64,000 nucleotides of DNA from an uncultured Williamsia sp. (GTDB lineage: Bacteria > Actinomycetota > Actinomycetes > Mycobacteriales > Mycobacteriaceae), in NCBI RefSeq assembly GCF_947494875.1, contig NZ_CANLWM010000002.1, forward strand, positions 248,001 to 312,000, in the 5' to 3' direction. The translations under genes were made by a program, and so were the position numbers. Below the pieces are notes generated by a model, which saw only the letters and a program-made list of their open reading frames with translations, had not been told where the DNA came from and did no database searches. This document shows positions 28,003 through 35,964 of the stretch, piece after piece. Positions within the stretch are counted from its first letter, which is position 1. Each line of letters opens with the position of its first letter.

Positions 28003-28873
28003 TCGTCGCCAGGCGGTCGAAGCGGTCGTTGGCGATCCGCATCACCACCTCGTAGGGCAGAGCGAACTTCCGCGCGAACCAGTACCCGATCCGGATGTCG
28101 ACGGACGTGTACACCATGTAGCGGTTGCGGCGGATCCCGTCGATGATCGAGGACGCCGCGCTCTCGGGTGAGACCGCGCGGGACTCGAACTGCCCCACCG
28201 CTTTCCGCACCGACGGGTGATCCCGATCGATCCCTGCGATGTCGACGGTCCCGACGAGTGGCGTGGCCACGGCACCAGGCACGACCAGCGACACCCCGAT
28301 GCGGTGCCGACGCAGGTCGAACCGCAGCACCTCGGACACGCCGCGGATGCCGAACTTGCTCGCGCTGTAGGCGGCATGCCACGGCAGCGCGAGCAATCCC
28401 GCCGCCGACGACACGTTCACCAGGTGCCCGCCCGTGCCGCGCTCCACCAGCGGCGGCACGAACGCCTCGATCACGTGGATCGGGCCCATCAGGTTGACCT
28501 CGACCATCCGCCGCCACGTGTCGTGGCTGAGGTTCTCCACGGTCCCCCACGCCGACACGCCCGCGACGTTGCACACCACGTCGACGACGCCGTGCCGGTC
28601 GATGATGCGCGCGGCGAGCGCGTCGACCCACTCGTGGTCGGTGATGTCACCCGCCGTGGCGTCGAGGACGGTCCCGCCGGCGGCGGCGATCAGGCGTTCG
28701 GTCTCGCGCAGACCATCGGCGTCGATGTCGGTGATGGCGACTCGTGCCCCGGCTGCCGACGACGCGACGGCGAGCGCGCGCCCGATGCCACCGGCCGCGC
28801 CGGTGACGAACACCGACCGGCCTGCGAGGTCGGGGACGGGTGGTCGCATGAACAGCAGGTCACGTGCACCCAT
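27971..28873 (-). CDS. Short-chain dehydrogenase/reductase (SDR)
   Basis: A 300-residue classical SDR. Cofactor loop TGAAGGIG lies at about residues 20-27, the NNAG-like block is NVAGVSAWG, and the active site comprises Ser in NVSSAAG and Tyr/Lys in [15 protein letters not shown] follows the active site as usual. The extended C-terminal region ([15 protein letters not shown], then [14 protein letters not shown]) resembles actinobacterial membrane-associated SDRs acting on acyl or sterol substrates. Start ATG 28873. It lies 29 bp before the amidase gene's stop on the same strand. Confidence 0.85.
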   Translation of the reverse strand: MGARDLLFMRPPVPDLAGRSVFVTGAAGGIGRALAVASSAAGARVAITDIDADGLRETERLIAAAGGTVLDATAGDITDHEWVDALAARIIDRHGVVDVVCNVAGVSAWGTVENLSHDTWRRMVEVNLMGPIHVIEAFVPPLVERGTGGHLVNVSSAAGLLALPWHAAYSASKFGIRGVSEVLRFDLRRHRIGVSLVVPGAVATPLVGTVDIAGIDRDHPSVRKAVGQFESRAVSPESAASSIIDGIRRNRYMVYTSVDIRIGYWFARKFALPYEVVMRIANDRFDRLATISRATSRRTG

Positions 28874-28901
28874 CCGGGAGGGCCTTTCGCCTCGACGACG
28901 C

Positions 28902-30002
28902 TCAGATGGGCAGTTTGCCACCGAACGCCGTGTACACGACGGACAGCAGCGATTTCAGGACGTCCGACGCGGCGTCCGACCCCTGACCCTGGATGAGCGA
29001 CAGGATCGACGACGGGTCCTTGCTCTGCAGGACCTGGGTGATCAGCGGGAGCAACGCCTGCAGCCCGGAGAGGTCCAGCGGGTTCGACGACGTCTGCGGG
29101 GTCTCACCGGTCGGCGGGTTCTGGCTGCCCTGCGGCAGGCTCGGGCTCAGCGCGGTCGACGCCGGCGTCGACTGGAGGAACTTGACGATCCCGTCGAGCA
29201 GCGCGACGGCGTACTTGACCTGCCCGGGCTTGCTCGCGAGCTGGTCGGCCTCGGCGGGGTTGGAGAGGTTGCCCATCTCGACGAAGACCTCGGGGACGCG
29301 GGTCAGGTTGACCGCGGCGATGTCGGAGCGGGTCTGGATCCCGTCCACCACGCCGGCGTAGTTCGCGGGCGGGAAGCCGGCGGCCTTGAACGAGTCGCGC
29401 ATCTGGTTCGACGCGGCCCTGCCCGTCGTCGACGCCACGCGCTGGACGGCCACGTCGGGCACGGGCAGCTGCGGGACGATGATGTGGAAGCCCTTCTTCA
29501 CCGGGTCGGCTCCGGTGGAGGTGGAGTCCGCGTGGACGCTCACCGCGATGTCGGCCTTGGAGGCGTTGGCCGCGGCGGCGCGCTCGTCGACGCATCCGCC
29601 CCACCCGGTGTCGTCGGGTCGGCTGAGGACCACCTTGGCGCCCTGGCTCTCGAGACCTGCCTTGACCAGCTGCACCACATCCCAGGCGACGGTGTGTTCG
29701 GCGGCCTTGTTCACGCCGGTGGCACCCGTGGTCTGGCAGTCCTTCATGCCGCCGCGACCGTCGGGGACCTGCTTGCGCAGGTCGTGCCCGGCGGCGGACG
29801 CCTGGTGTCCGGGGTCGAGGAAGACGGTTCGACCAGCGAGGGCGTTCTTCTGTTCGGGCGCGGGAGCCGGGGCGCTCGGCGCTGCAGGGGTCGCCGGGAC
29901 CGCGGAGGCCACGGGAACGCTGACGACACCGGCCGCGATCACGACCGCGGCGGCGCCGGCGATCGCCGAGACGGTCCGGGTACGGAAGCGTGTGCTGGTC
30001 AT
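28902..30002 (-). CDS. Secreted N-acetylmuramoyl-L-alanine amidase (Amidase_3, Rv3717/Ami1-like)
   Basis: A 366-residue exported zinc amidase that would cut the bond between N-acetylmuramic acid and L-alanine in peptidoglycan. It has a signal peptide ending ASA-VP near residue 36 and a Pro/Ala linker. The Amidase_3 domain has zinc ligands His in FLDPGHQ, Glu in AAEHTVAW and His in SVHADST, with the catalytic Glu in EVFVEMGNLSN. A C-terminal 90-residue Ser/Leu-rich tail follows. The insertion GGMKDCQTTG / GWGGCVDER supplies a Cys pair, as in the mycobacterial enzyme. Confidence 0.9.
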   Translation of the reverse strand: MTSTRFRTRTVSAIAGAAAVVIAAGVVSVPVASAVPATPAAPSAPAPAPEQKNALAGRTVFLDPGHQASAAGHDLRKQVPDGRGGMKDCQTTGATGVNKAAEHTVAWDVVQLVKAGLESQGAKVVLSRPDDTGWGGCVDERAAAANASKADIAVSVHADSTSTGADPVKKGFHIIVPQLPVPDVAVQRVASTTGRAASNQMRDSFKAAGFPPANYAGVVDGIQTRSDIAAVNLTRVPEVFVEMGNLSNPAEADQLASKPGQVKYAVALLDGIVKFLQSTPASTALSPSLPQGSQNPPTGETPQTSSNPLDLSGLQALLPLITQVLQSKDPSSILSLIQGQGSDAASDVLKSLLSVVYTAFGGKLPI

Positions 30003-30179
30003 CGCATCTCTTTCGGCACTCGAGGAACACTCTGGGCAGCGACAACAGACAGACCACAACGGTCACTGCAGTCACAACTGTCACACGAGTTCGGTCAGGG
30101 TGCAAAAAGTTGCGTCGACACACCGCGCGGATCGTTGACGGCTGCGGCGTGTCGTGATCGGGATGTGATCGCCGGGTGA

Positions 30180-30443
30180 TCAGTCCGTGGCGCGTGGCCG
30201 GCGGATGCGGATCGGTCCGCGGGCGGTGTCGGGGTCGACCACCTCGCCGCCCTGGGTGATCTCGACCTCGCCGGACTCGACGAGGTCACGGGCCGCGGCC
30301 CGGACGGGGTCCATCAGGGGGCGCCAGTCGTCGGGCCGCACCCGCCGCGCGACGTCGGACGGGCAGATCGACGACGTCGGCTTCCGCTGCGCCAGCAGGT
30401 CGAGCACGGCCGTGCGCAGGTCCGCGCGTGTCGGTTCGCTCAC
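30180..30443 (-). CDS. DUF3253 protein
   Basis: An 87-residue winged-helix-like protein of the DUF3253 family: SSICPSDVARRV, then WRPLMDPVRAAARDLVESGEVEITQGGEVVD (central block) and the ending GPIRIRRP are characteristic. It could bind DNA, but no function is established. The start overlaps the CobW-type gene stop by four bases, making it the third gene of the trhO operon. Confidence 0.85.
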   Translation of the reverse strand: MSEPTRADLRTAVLDLLAQRKPTSSICPSDVARRVRPDDWRPLMDPVRAAARDLVESGEVEITQGGEVVDPDTARGPIRIRRPRATD

Positions 30444-31480
30444 CGCCCCACCCCCGGGCTCGCCCCACGCCCCGGACCCGCCCTCAGATGGCGCGTCACG
30501 GCGATCTCGGCGTGCGGGTCGACGGACTCGTCGTCGCGCACGAGGAGGTCGTCGAGGGTGTGTCGCACCGCCCCAGTGTCCATCCCCGCGCCGATGACGA
30601 CCAGGTCCCCGCCCGATGCGCGACCTCGGTGGCGGGTCACGTCGACGAAACCGCCGACGGCGTGCACCACCACCGGCTCGCCCCGGCCCGGCAGGTGCAC
30701 GACGCCCTTGATCCGGTAGGTCCCGGTCGGTGGGCGTTCGAGGAACGCGGCGAGGCGGCGCGGGTGCAGCGGTCCGGTCGCGGCCAGCGCCACCGACGCG
30801 TAGCGGGCGTGCGCGTGGTCGGTGTGGTCGTGGTCGTGCGCGTCCTGCGCCAGCAGGTCGGCGAGCTCGAGCTGTCGCGGACCGTCGTCGCGGCGATCGG
30901 GGACGTCGAGCAGCAGTGCGGGATCGATGCGCCCGTCGAGGACCTCGGTCACCGCGGCGGTCGGGTTGGCGGCCCGGACGTCGGCGAGCACGGACTGTCG
31001 CCGCGCCTCGTCGACCCGGTCGGTCTTGCTCACCGCGACCAGGTCGGCGACGGCGACGTGCCGGTCGATCTCGGGGTGGTCGGGACGCAGCGCGCCGACG
31101 TTCTCGGCGTCGACGACGTAGACGAGGCCGCCGTACCCGATCCGCGGATCGGCGCTCGAGGTGATCATCCGGACCACGGCGACGGGCTCGGCGAGTCCGC
31201 TGGTCTCCACCACGATCGCGTCGAGCGCGGCCGACGGCGACACCAGACCGGCGAGCACGTCACCGAGGGTGTCGGCGTCGGCGGTGCAGCAGATGCAGCC
31301 GTTGCCCAGGCGGACCGCACCATCGACCGAGCCGGCGACGAGCAGCGCGTCGACCGAGACCGCACCGAAGTCGTTGACCACCACACCGATCCGCGCGCCC
31401 GACCGCAGCAGGTGGTTGACCATCGTCGTCTTGCCCGCACCGAGGAAGCCGGACAGGACGATCACCGGTACCGCGGTCAC
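30440..31480 (-). CDS. CobW/ZNG1-type GTPase metallochaperone (YciC-like)
   Basis: A 346-residue G3E GTPase. Walker A FLGAGKTT lies at about residues 10-17, and the metal-binding signature GCICC is in LGNGCICCTADAD. ETSGLAEPVAV is the G3 region, SKTDR the guanine motif. A His/Asp-rich loop (AHDHDHTDHAHA) near 220 can bind zinc. A CobW C-terminal domain (RIKGVVHLPG) follows. Such proteins hand zinc or cobalt to client enzymes. The GTG start overlaps the trhO stop, which suggests TrhO or another local product is a client (inference). Confidence 0.9.
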   Translation of the reverse strand: MTAVPVIVLSGFLGAGKTTMVNHLLRSGARIGVVVNDFGAVSVDALLVAGSVDGAVRLGNGCICCTADADTLGDVLAGLVSPSAALDAIVVETSGLAEPVAVVRMITSSADPRIGYGGLVYVVDAENVGALRPDHPEIDRHVAVADLVAVSKTDRVDEARRQSVLADVRAANPTAAVTEVLDGRIDPALLLDVPDRRDDGPRQLELADLLAQDAHDHDHTDHAHARYASVALAATGPLHPRRLAAFLERPPTGTYRIKGVVHLPGRGEPVVVHAVGGFVDVTRHRGRASGGDLVVIGAGMDTGAVRHTLDDLLVRDDESVDPHAEIAVTRHLRAGPGRGASPGVGR

Positions 31481-32325
31481 GGGCGCCCCTGCGCACACGT
31501 CGTGCACAGCACGACCTGGTGGCGATCGTCCACCGCGACGTCCACGACGGAATCGCCCGGCGCACCGCAGAGTTCGCACACCCCGACCACCGCCGCGTCC
31601 TCGGAGAAGCGAAGGGCGCCGCGCCGGTCGAAGACGTACATCGCGCCCTCCCAGAGTCCACCGTCACCGAGATGCCGGCCGTATCGGGCGATCCCACCGT
31701 CGAGCTGGTAGACCTCACCGAACCCGCGTTCCACCATCAGCGCGCTGAGGACCTCACACCGCACCCCACCGGTGCAGTAGGTGACGACGGGTCGATCACG
31801 GAGGTGGTCGAACTCGCCCGCGTCGAGCATGGCCGTGAGATCGGTGGTGACGCGGGCGGGTGGGCTCACCGCGTCGCGGAAATGTCCGATGCGCGACTCG
31901 ATCTCGTTGCGGCCGTCGAAGAACACCACGTCGTCACCGCGCTCGGCGACCAGCGCGTGCAGTGCGTCGGGGTCGAGGCGCGCCCCTCCCCCGACGACTC
32001 CGTTCTCGTCGACGCGGATGTCCGGCCGGCCGAAGGTGACGATCTTAGGCCGCACGCGCACCGACAGCCGCGGGAAGTCGTCGGCACCGCCGTCGGACCA
32101 TGTGACGTCGGCCGCGGCGAACGGCGCGTACTCCCGCGTCGCGCGGACATAGCGTTTGACGGCCCGGATCTCCCCTCCGACGGTGACGTTGATCCCGTGC
32201 GGCGCGATCACGATCCGTCCCCGCAGGTCCAGGGCGGAGCACAGGGTGTGTTGCCAGAGGCGGACCGCCTCGGGGTCCGGGAGCGGCGCGAAGACGTAGA
32301 ACAGCACGATCTTCGACTGCGACAC
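31477..32325 (-). CDS. trhO: tRNA uridine-34 hydroxylase TrhO (rhodanese-domain)
   Basis: A 282-residue protein of the YceA/TrhO family, which makes 5-hydroxyuridine at tRNA position 34. An N-terminal acylphosphatase-like domain (FYVFAPLPDPEAVRLWQ, APHGINVTVGG) precedes the rhodanese domain with active-site Cys in VTYCTGGVRCE. It ends in a Cys-rich zinc-finger-like segment (CELCGAPGDS, CTTCAQ). GTG 32325 gives the canonical VSQSKIVLFY start. It heads a GTGA-coupled operon with the CobW GTPase and DUF3253 protein. Confidence 0.92.
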   Translation of the reverse strand: MSQSKIVLFYVFAPLPDPEAVRLWQHTLCSALDLRGRIVIAPHGINVTVGGEIRAVKRYVRATREYAPFAAADVTWSDGGADDFPRLSVRVRPKIVTFGRPDIRVDENGVVGGGARLDPDALHALVAERGDDVVFFDGRNEIESRIGHFRDAVSPPARVTTDLTAMLDAGEFDHLRDRPVVTYCTGGVRCEVLSALMVERGFGEVYQLDGGIARYGRHLGDGGLWEGAMYVFDRRGALRFSEDAAVVGVCELCGAPGDSVVDVAVDDRHQVVLCTTCAQGRP

Positions 32326-32368
32326 GCGAGCCAGGATACGAACCGCCGGCGCAGCTAAGCTCGCCGGC

Positions 32369-32830
32369 ATGACGCAACCCCCGTACGGAGAACAGCCCCG
32401 ATACGGTGACCAGCCCCAGTACGGTGATCAGCCCCAGTACGGGGACCAACCCGGCTTCGACAAGCAACCCGCGTACGGACAGCACCCCCAGTACGGTGGG
32501 CAACCCCCGTACGGCGGGCAGCCCCAGTACGGCGCACCCACGCCGCCGGTCTACGGCTACCCGATGGCGCGGCAGACGAACGGCAAGGCGATCGGGGCAC
32601 TGGTGTGCGGGATCGCGGGGCTGGTGACGTGCCTGTTGTTCCTCGGCATCCCGGCGGTCGTCCTCGGCAATCTCGCACTCGGCGAGATCGACGACTCCCG
32701 CGGTCTGCAGGACGGCCGTCAGATGGCGGTGGCCGGGCGGCTCCTCGGGTGGGTGGCGATCGCGTTGATGATCCTCGGGCTGCTCGCGCTGCTCGTGATC
32801 CTCGTCGTGGCGGCCGCCGCCACCCCCTGA
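32369..32830 (+). CDS. DUF4190 membrane protein with YGxQPx repeats
   Basis: A 153-residue protein. Residues 6-53 are eight hexapeptide repeats of the form Y-G-[EDGQ]-[QH]-P-x, followed by a DUF4190 domain with two transmembrane helices (about 72-101 and 121-150) and the conserved linker LGEIDDSRGLQDGRQMAVAG. DUF4190 proteins are common in actinobacteria; their role is unknown. The Pro/Gln/Tyr-rich N-terminus is probably cytoplasmic and disordered. Confidence 0.85.
   Translation: MTQPPYGEQPRYGDQPQYGDQPQYGDQPGFDKQPAYGQHPQYGGQPPYGGQPQYGAPTPPVYGYPMARQTNGKAIGALVCGIAGLVTCLLFLGIPAVVLGNLALGEIDDSRGLQDGRQMAVAGRLLGWVAIALMILGLLALLVILVVAAAATP
32384..32527 (+). repeat. 18-bp coding tandem repeat (8 units)
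   Basis: Eight in-frame units of 18 bp, each beginning TACGG or similar and ending CAGCCCCAG or similar. They encode the YGxQPx hexapeptides; unit 5 has diverged to FDKQPA. Third-position differences between units show the array is not freshly expanded. Confidence 0.8.
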
Positions 32831-32842
32831 GGCGGCGCGACG

Positions 32843-34261
32843 TCAGGCGGTGCGCGACCGCCCGGTGGACTGTCCGCGACCGCGGGTTGCGCCGCCTGAT
32901 CGCGACGAGCCGCCCGACCGGCCGCTGCCGCCGGCGGAGTGGCCGCCGCCGCCCGAGCGAGCCGAGGCACCTGCGCGCCCGGCGCCGCCGCCGCGCGCCC
33001 CGCGGCGGCGACCCGACCCACTGCGGTTGCCCGCCGAGGCCGGTCGCGACTGCGTGTGGGTGACGGTGACCGGCGGAGGCGCGATGCGCTCGGCCTGGTC
33101 GCCGACGAGGTCGGTCAGCACACGGGAGCCCGCGGTCACGGGTGTGATGTCCACGCGGATGCCGGCGCGACGGAGCAGCTTGGTCAGGTCACCGCGCTGC
33201 TCGGGCAGGGCGATCGTCACGACGTCGCCGGAGGCACCCGCCCGGGCGGTGCGCCCGGAGCGGTGCAGGTAGGCCTTGTGTTCCGACGGCGGGTCGACGT
33301 GGATGACCAGCTCGACGTCGTCGACGTGGACACCGCGGGCCGCGACGTCGGTCGCGACGAGGACGCGGACCGAGCCGTCGCCGAACGCTGCCAGGTTGCG
33401 ATCGCGGGCCGCCTGCGACAGGTTGCCGTGCAGGTCCACCGCGGGGATCCCCGACGCGGTCAGCTTCTTCGCGAGCTTCTTCGCCTGGTGCTTGGTCCGC
33501 ATGAAGAGGATCCGGCGACCCGTCCCGCCCGCGAGGGCCTCGACGACATCGGTCTTCGTACCGGTGTCGGGGACCTGGAAGACGTGGTGGGTCATGGCCT
33601 CGACGGGCGAGTTCGCCTCGTCGACCGAGTGCAGCACCGGCTGGTCGAGGAACCGCTTCACCAGGGCGTCGACGCCGTTGTCGAGGGTGGCCGAGAACAG
33701 CAGTCGCTGCCCGCCGCGGGGTGTGCGCCCGAGGATGCGGGTGACGACCGGCAGGAAGCCGAGGTCGGCCATGTGGTCGGCCTCGTCGATGACAGTGACC
33801 TCGATGTCGTCGAGGGTCAGGTGTCCCTGGCCCATGAGGTCCTCGAGCCGACCGGGGCAGGCGACGACGACGTCGACGCCGCCGTTGAGGGCGTCGACCT
33901 GACGCTTCTGGTTGACGCCACCGAAGATGGTCGTGAGTCGCAGGCCGACCGAGGACGCGAGCGGCTCGATGACCGCGGCGATCTGCGTCGCCAGTTCGCG
34001 GGTGGGCGCCAGCACCAGCGCCCGCGGCCGACCGCGCCGGCGGGTGGGGCCCACACCGTCGGCCGAGATGCGGGCGACCAGTGGGATGGCGAACGCCAGC
34101 GTCTTGCCCGATCCCGTCCGACCGCGACCGAGCACGTCGCGACCCGACAGCGCGTCGGGAAGGGTGTCGGTCTGGATGGGGAACGCCTGTGTCTTGCCGT
34201 CCGCGGCGAGAGCCGACACCAGTGGTGCGGGCACGCCGAGATCAGAGAAATTCGTCGTCAT
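32843..34261 (-). CDS. DEAD-box RNA helicase (RhlE type) with RGG-like tail
   Basis: A 472-residue ATP-dependent RNA helicase. Q motif (FSDLGVPAPLVSALAADG...AFPIQ), motif I GRTGSGKT, Ia PTRELATQ, II DEAD in VIDEADHM, III SATL, V ATDVAARG and VI HRSGRTARAG all appear in order. The last 80 residues are an Arg/Gly/Ser-rich tail able to bind RNA. It would unwind RNA in ribosome assembly or cold adaptation. Start ATG 34261 gives MTTNFSD; upstream sequence is the 344-bp lsr2/helicase divergent region. Confidence 0.92.
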   Translation of the reverse strand: MTTNFSDLGVPAPLVSALAADGKTQAFPIQTDTLPDALSGRDVLGRGRTGSGKTLAFAIPLVARISADGVGPTRRRGRPRALVLAPTRELATQIAAVIEPLASSVGLRLTTIFGGVNQKRQVDALNGGVDVVVACPGRLEDLMGQGHLTLDDIEVTVIDEADHMADLGFLPVVTRILGRTPRGGQRLLFSATLDNGVDALVKRFLDQPVLHSVDEANSPVEAMTHHVFQVPDTGTKTDVVEALAGGTGRRILFMRTKHQAKKLAKKLTASGIPAVDLHGNLSQAARDRNLAAFGDGSVRVLVATDVAARGVHVDDVELVIHVDPPSEHKAYLHRSGRTARAGASGDVVTIALPEQRGDLTKLLRRAGIRVDITPVTAGSRVLTDLVGDQAERIAPPPVTVTHTQSRPASAGNRSGSGRRRGARGGGAGRAGASARSGGGGHSAGGSGRSGGSSRSGGATRGRGQSTGRSRTA

Positions 34262-34605
34262 GATGAGAAAGCCTTTCCGGCGCGCCACCGATGACGCGCA
34301 TCGCCCGACACGAGATCGCGGGCGGAGATGATCTGTCACAGCCTACGCGACAGCCGGCCGATCCTCGTCGCGGCCGAGAGTCGCGTGGGACACATCCGCG
34401 AATGGTCCCACTGATGCACGTTCGTGCGACAAATGGACATCGCGCGCTATTTCTGTACACCTGTAGCGGACTTCTCGGTCGCATTGATCGGACATTTTTT
34501 CAGGTTGTCGCGACACATTGTGATGCGTCATTGCTGATTTCTTGAACGTCCACTACCTTTTGTGTCGAGTACCCCAGAACTGTCCAGAAGGGACCATTTC
34601 GGCGC
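34262..34605. promoter_or_regulatory. AT-richer divergent region between helicase and lsr2
   Basis: This 344-bp stretch has no gene. From about 34430 to 34565 it contains runs such as ACATTTTTTCAGG and CATTGCTGATTTCTTG, much richer in A/T than any neighbouring segment. Lsr2 binds AT-rich DNA and is known to repress its own gene, so this is a likely autoregulatory platform (inference). Confidence 0.5.
34531..34559 (+). promoter_or_regulatory. Candidate lsr2 promoter
   Basis: TTGCTG (34531-34536), a 17-bp spacer and TACCTT (34554-34559) resemble a SigA promoter, placing the transcript start about 40 bp before the lsr2 ATG. The match is weak (three of six at each box). Confidence 0.3.
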
Positions 34606-34956
34606 ATGGCCAAAAAGCAGATCGTTCAATTCATCGACGACATTGACGGAAAGGTTCTCGAGGAGTTCGAGACCGTCCGGTGGTCACTGGACGGCAAGCA
34701 GTACGAGTTCGACACCTCGCCGAAGCACGCGCAGCAGTTCCGCGATTCGCTGACCAAGTACGTCGAGGCGTCGCGCGCCGTCACGGGCAGCCGGGGCGGT
34801 CGTCGTGCGGCGGCACCGGCGGCGAGCAACGGCGGGACGCGGTCGAAGGAGCAGACGCAGGCGATCCGCGACTGGGCGAACAACAACGGGTTCACCGTCA
34901 GCGAGCGGGGACGCATCCCGATCAACGTCGTGGAGGCGTTCGAGGCGGCGCACTGA
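34606..34956 (+). CDS. lsr2: Nucleoid-associated protein Lsr2
   Basis: A 116-residue H-NS-like xenogeneic silencer. The N-terminal dimerisation domain (KKQIVQFIDDIDG, then FETVRWSLDGKQYEFD) and the C-terminal DNA-binding domain (IRDWANNNGFTVSERGRIPINVVEAFEAA, containing the RGR minor-groove hook) are complete and collinear with mycobacterial Lsr2. The Gly/Arg linker is at 60-75. It binds AT-rich DNA and silences acquired genes. A clear AGAAGGGA lies 12 bp before the ATG, a slightly long spacing. It is followed by a strong hairpin terminator. Confidence 0.97.
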   Translation: MAKKQIVQFIDDIDGKVLEEFETVRWSLDGKQYEFDTSPKHAQQFRDSLTKYVEASRAVTGSRGGRRAAAPAASNGGTRSKEQTQAIRDWANNNGFTVSERGRIPINVVEAFEAAH

Positions 34957-34979
34957 CACAGCCCCACCCCGGACAGACC

Positions 34980-35019
34980 ACGACGGCCGGTTCCCGCATC
35001 AGCGGGAACCGGCCGTCGT
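34980..35019. terminator. Bidirectional hairpin terminator between lsr2 and tRNA-Ala
   Basis: A perfect 18-bp stem (34980-34997 with 35002-35019) around a 4-base loop ATCA. It lies 24 bp after the lsr2 stop and 9 bp past the 3' end of the convergent tRNA, so it can serve both. The inner stem, TTCCCGC/GCGGGAA, resembles the core of the palindromes at 6.5 and 7.1 kb. Confidence 0.8.
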
Positions 35020-35027
35020 GTGTCGGG

Positions 35028-35100
35028 TGGAGCTAAGGGGACTCGAACCCCTGACCCCCACACTGCCAGTGTGGTGCGCTACCAGCTGCGCCATAGCCCC
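35028..35100 (-). tRNA. tRNA-Ala (anticodon GGC)
   Basis: A 73-nt cloverleaf. The acceptor pairs GGGGCTA with TAGCTCC and includes the G3-U70 wobble that is the alanine identity element. The anticodon loop TGGCAGT gives GGC; the T-arm contains GGTTCGAGTCC. The CCA end is not encoded (CCC follows the discriminator A). Confidence 0.97.
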
Positions 35101-35163
35101 GTGTCGCCTCGCGGCGACCCGATCGAAATTACACCACCGCTTCGACGCCGACCAAATCCCTGG

Positions 35164-35907
35164 TCAGCTGGACGAATCGTTCGCCAAGAGCGAGGTGAGC
35201 CAGCCCGGACCGTTCAACACGTTGGCCACCGGCTTGCCCTCGCTGAGGACGGTGGGGGTACCCGCGTCGCCGCCCAGCGCCTTGCTGAGCTGCGTCAGGG
35301 ACTGCTCGGCGTCGGCCTTCGCCGCGTCCACGCGCGCGCCCGACGAGATGCACTGCTGGGTCTGCTGCGAGGCGCCGACGGAACCGGCCATCGCGGCGAG
35401 TTCCGCGTTGTCGGGGTCGTCGCCACCCTCCGCGGGCTGCTGCTCGAACAGCTTCGTGTGGTACTTCAAGAACTGGTCCGCGCCGCCGGCCTGGGCGACA
35501 CACAGTGCCGCACCCGCGGCCCGCGAGGAATAGTCACCCGACCCCGAGTTGCGGTCGAGAAAATTGAGGATGTGATAGCGCACGCGAAGCTTTCCGGCAT
35601 TCGCGGCGTTGATCATCGCCTGCCCCGACGCGGACTCGAACTGCTTACAGTAGGGGCACTGGAAATCCTCGAACACGTCGATCGTGTGCGGGGCGTCGGC
35701 TTTCCCGATGATCAGGCTCGAGTTCTGCGCGAGCACTGCCTGGTCCGCGCTGCCGCCCTTGTCACGTTGGCTGTTCCAGATGATCCCGCCGATGACGACC
35801 ACCGCGATGACGACGATCGCGACGCCGGCGAGAAGGTAGGTCGCCCGACTGGAGGTGCGGCTGGGCTGATACTTCGCGCTCACGCGGGGACGACGGGATT
35901 CGTTCAC
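35164..35907 (-). CDS. Membrane-anchored DsbA-like thiol oxidoreductase
   Basis: A 247-residue protein with one N-terminal transmembrane anchor (about 24-46) and an extracytoplasmic thioredoxin-fold domain. The active site is FQCPYCKQFE (CPYC near 85-88), with an inserted helical domain and cis-Pro loop GTPTVL. Two additional Cys (ALCVAQ, TQQCISS) could form a structural disulphide, as in mycobacterial DsbA-like proteins. It probably oxidises secreted proteins, perhaps the Cys-containing envelope enzymes encoded nearby (inference). Start GTG 35907. Confidence 0.9.
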   Translation of the reverse strand: MNESRRPRVSAKYQPSRTSSRATYLLAGVAIVVIAVVVIGGIIWNSQRDKGGSADQAVLAQNSSLIIGKADAPHTIDVFEDFQCPYCKQFESASGQAMINAANAGKLRVRYHILNFLDRNSGSGDYSSRAAGAALCVAQAGGADQFLKYHTKLFEQQPAEGGDDPDNAELAAMAGSVGASQQTQQCISSGARVDAAKADAEQSLTQLSKALGGDAGTPTVLSEGKPVANVLNGPGWLTSLLANDSSS

Positions 35908-35964
35908 GCCCGATACGGTAACCCCGCCCGGCTGAGAACCACCTGTGGGTACGGCACCCCCGGG

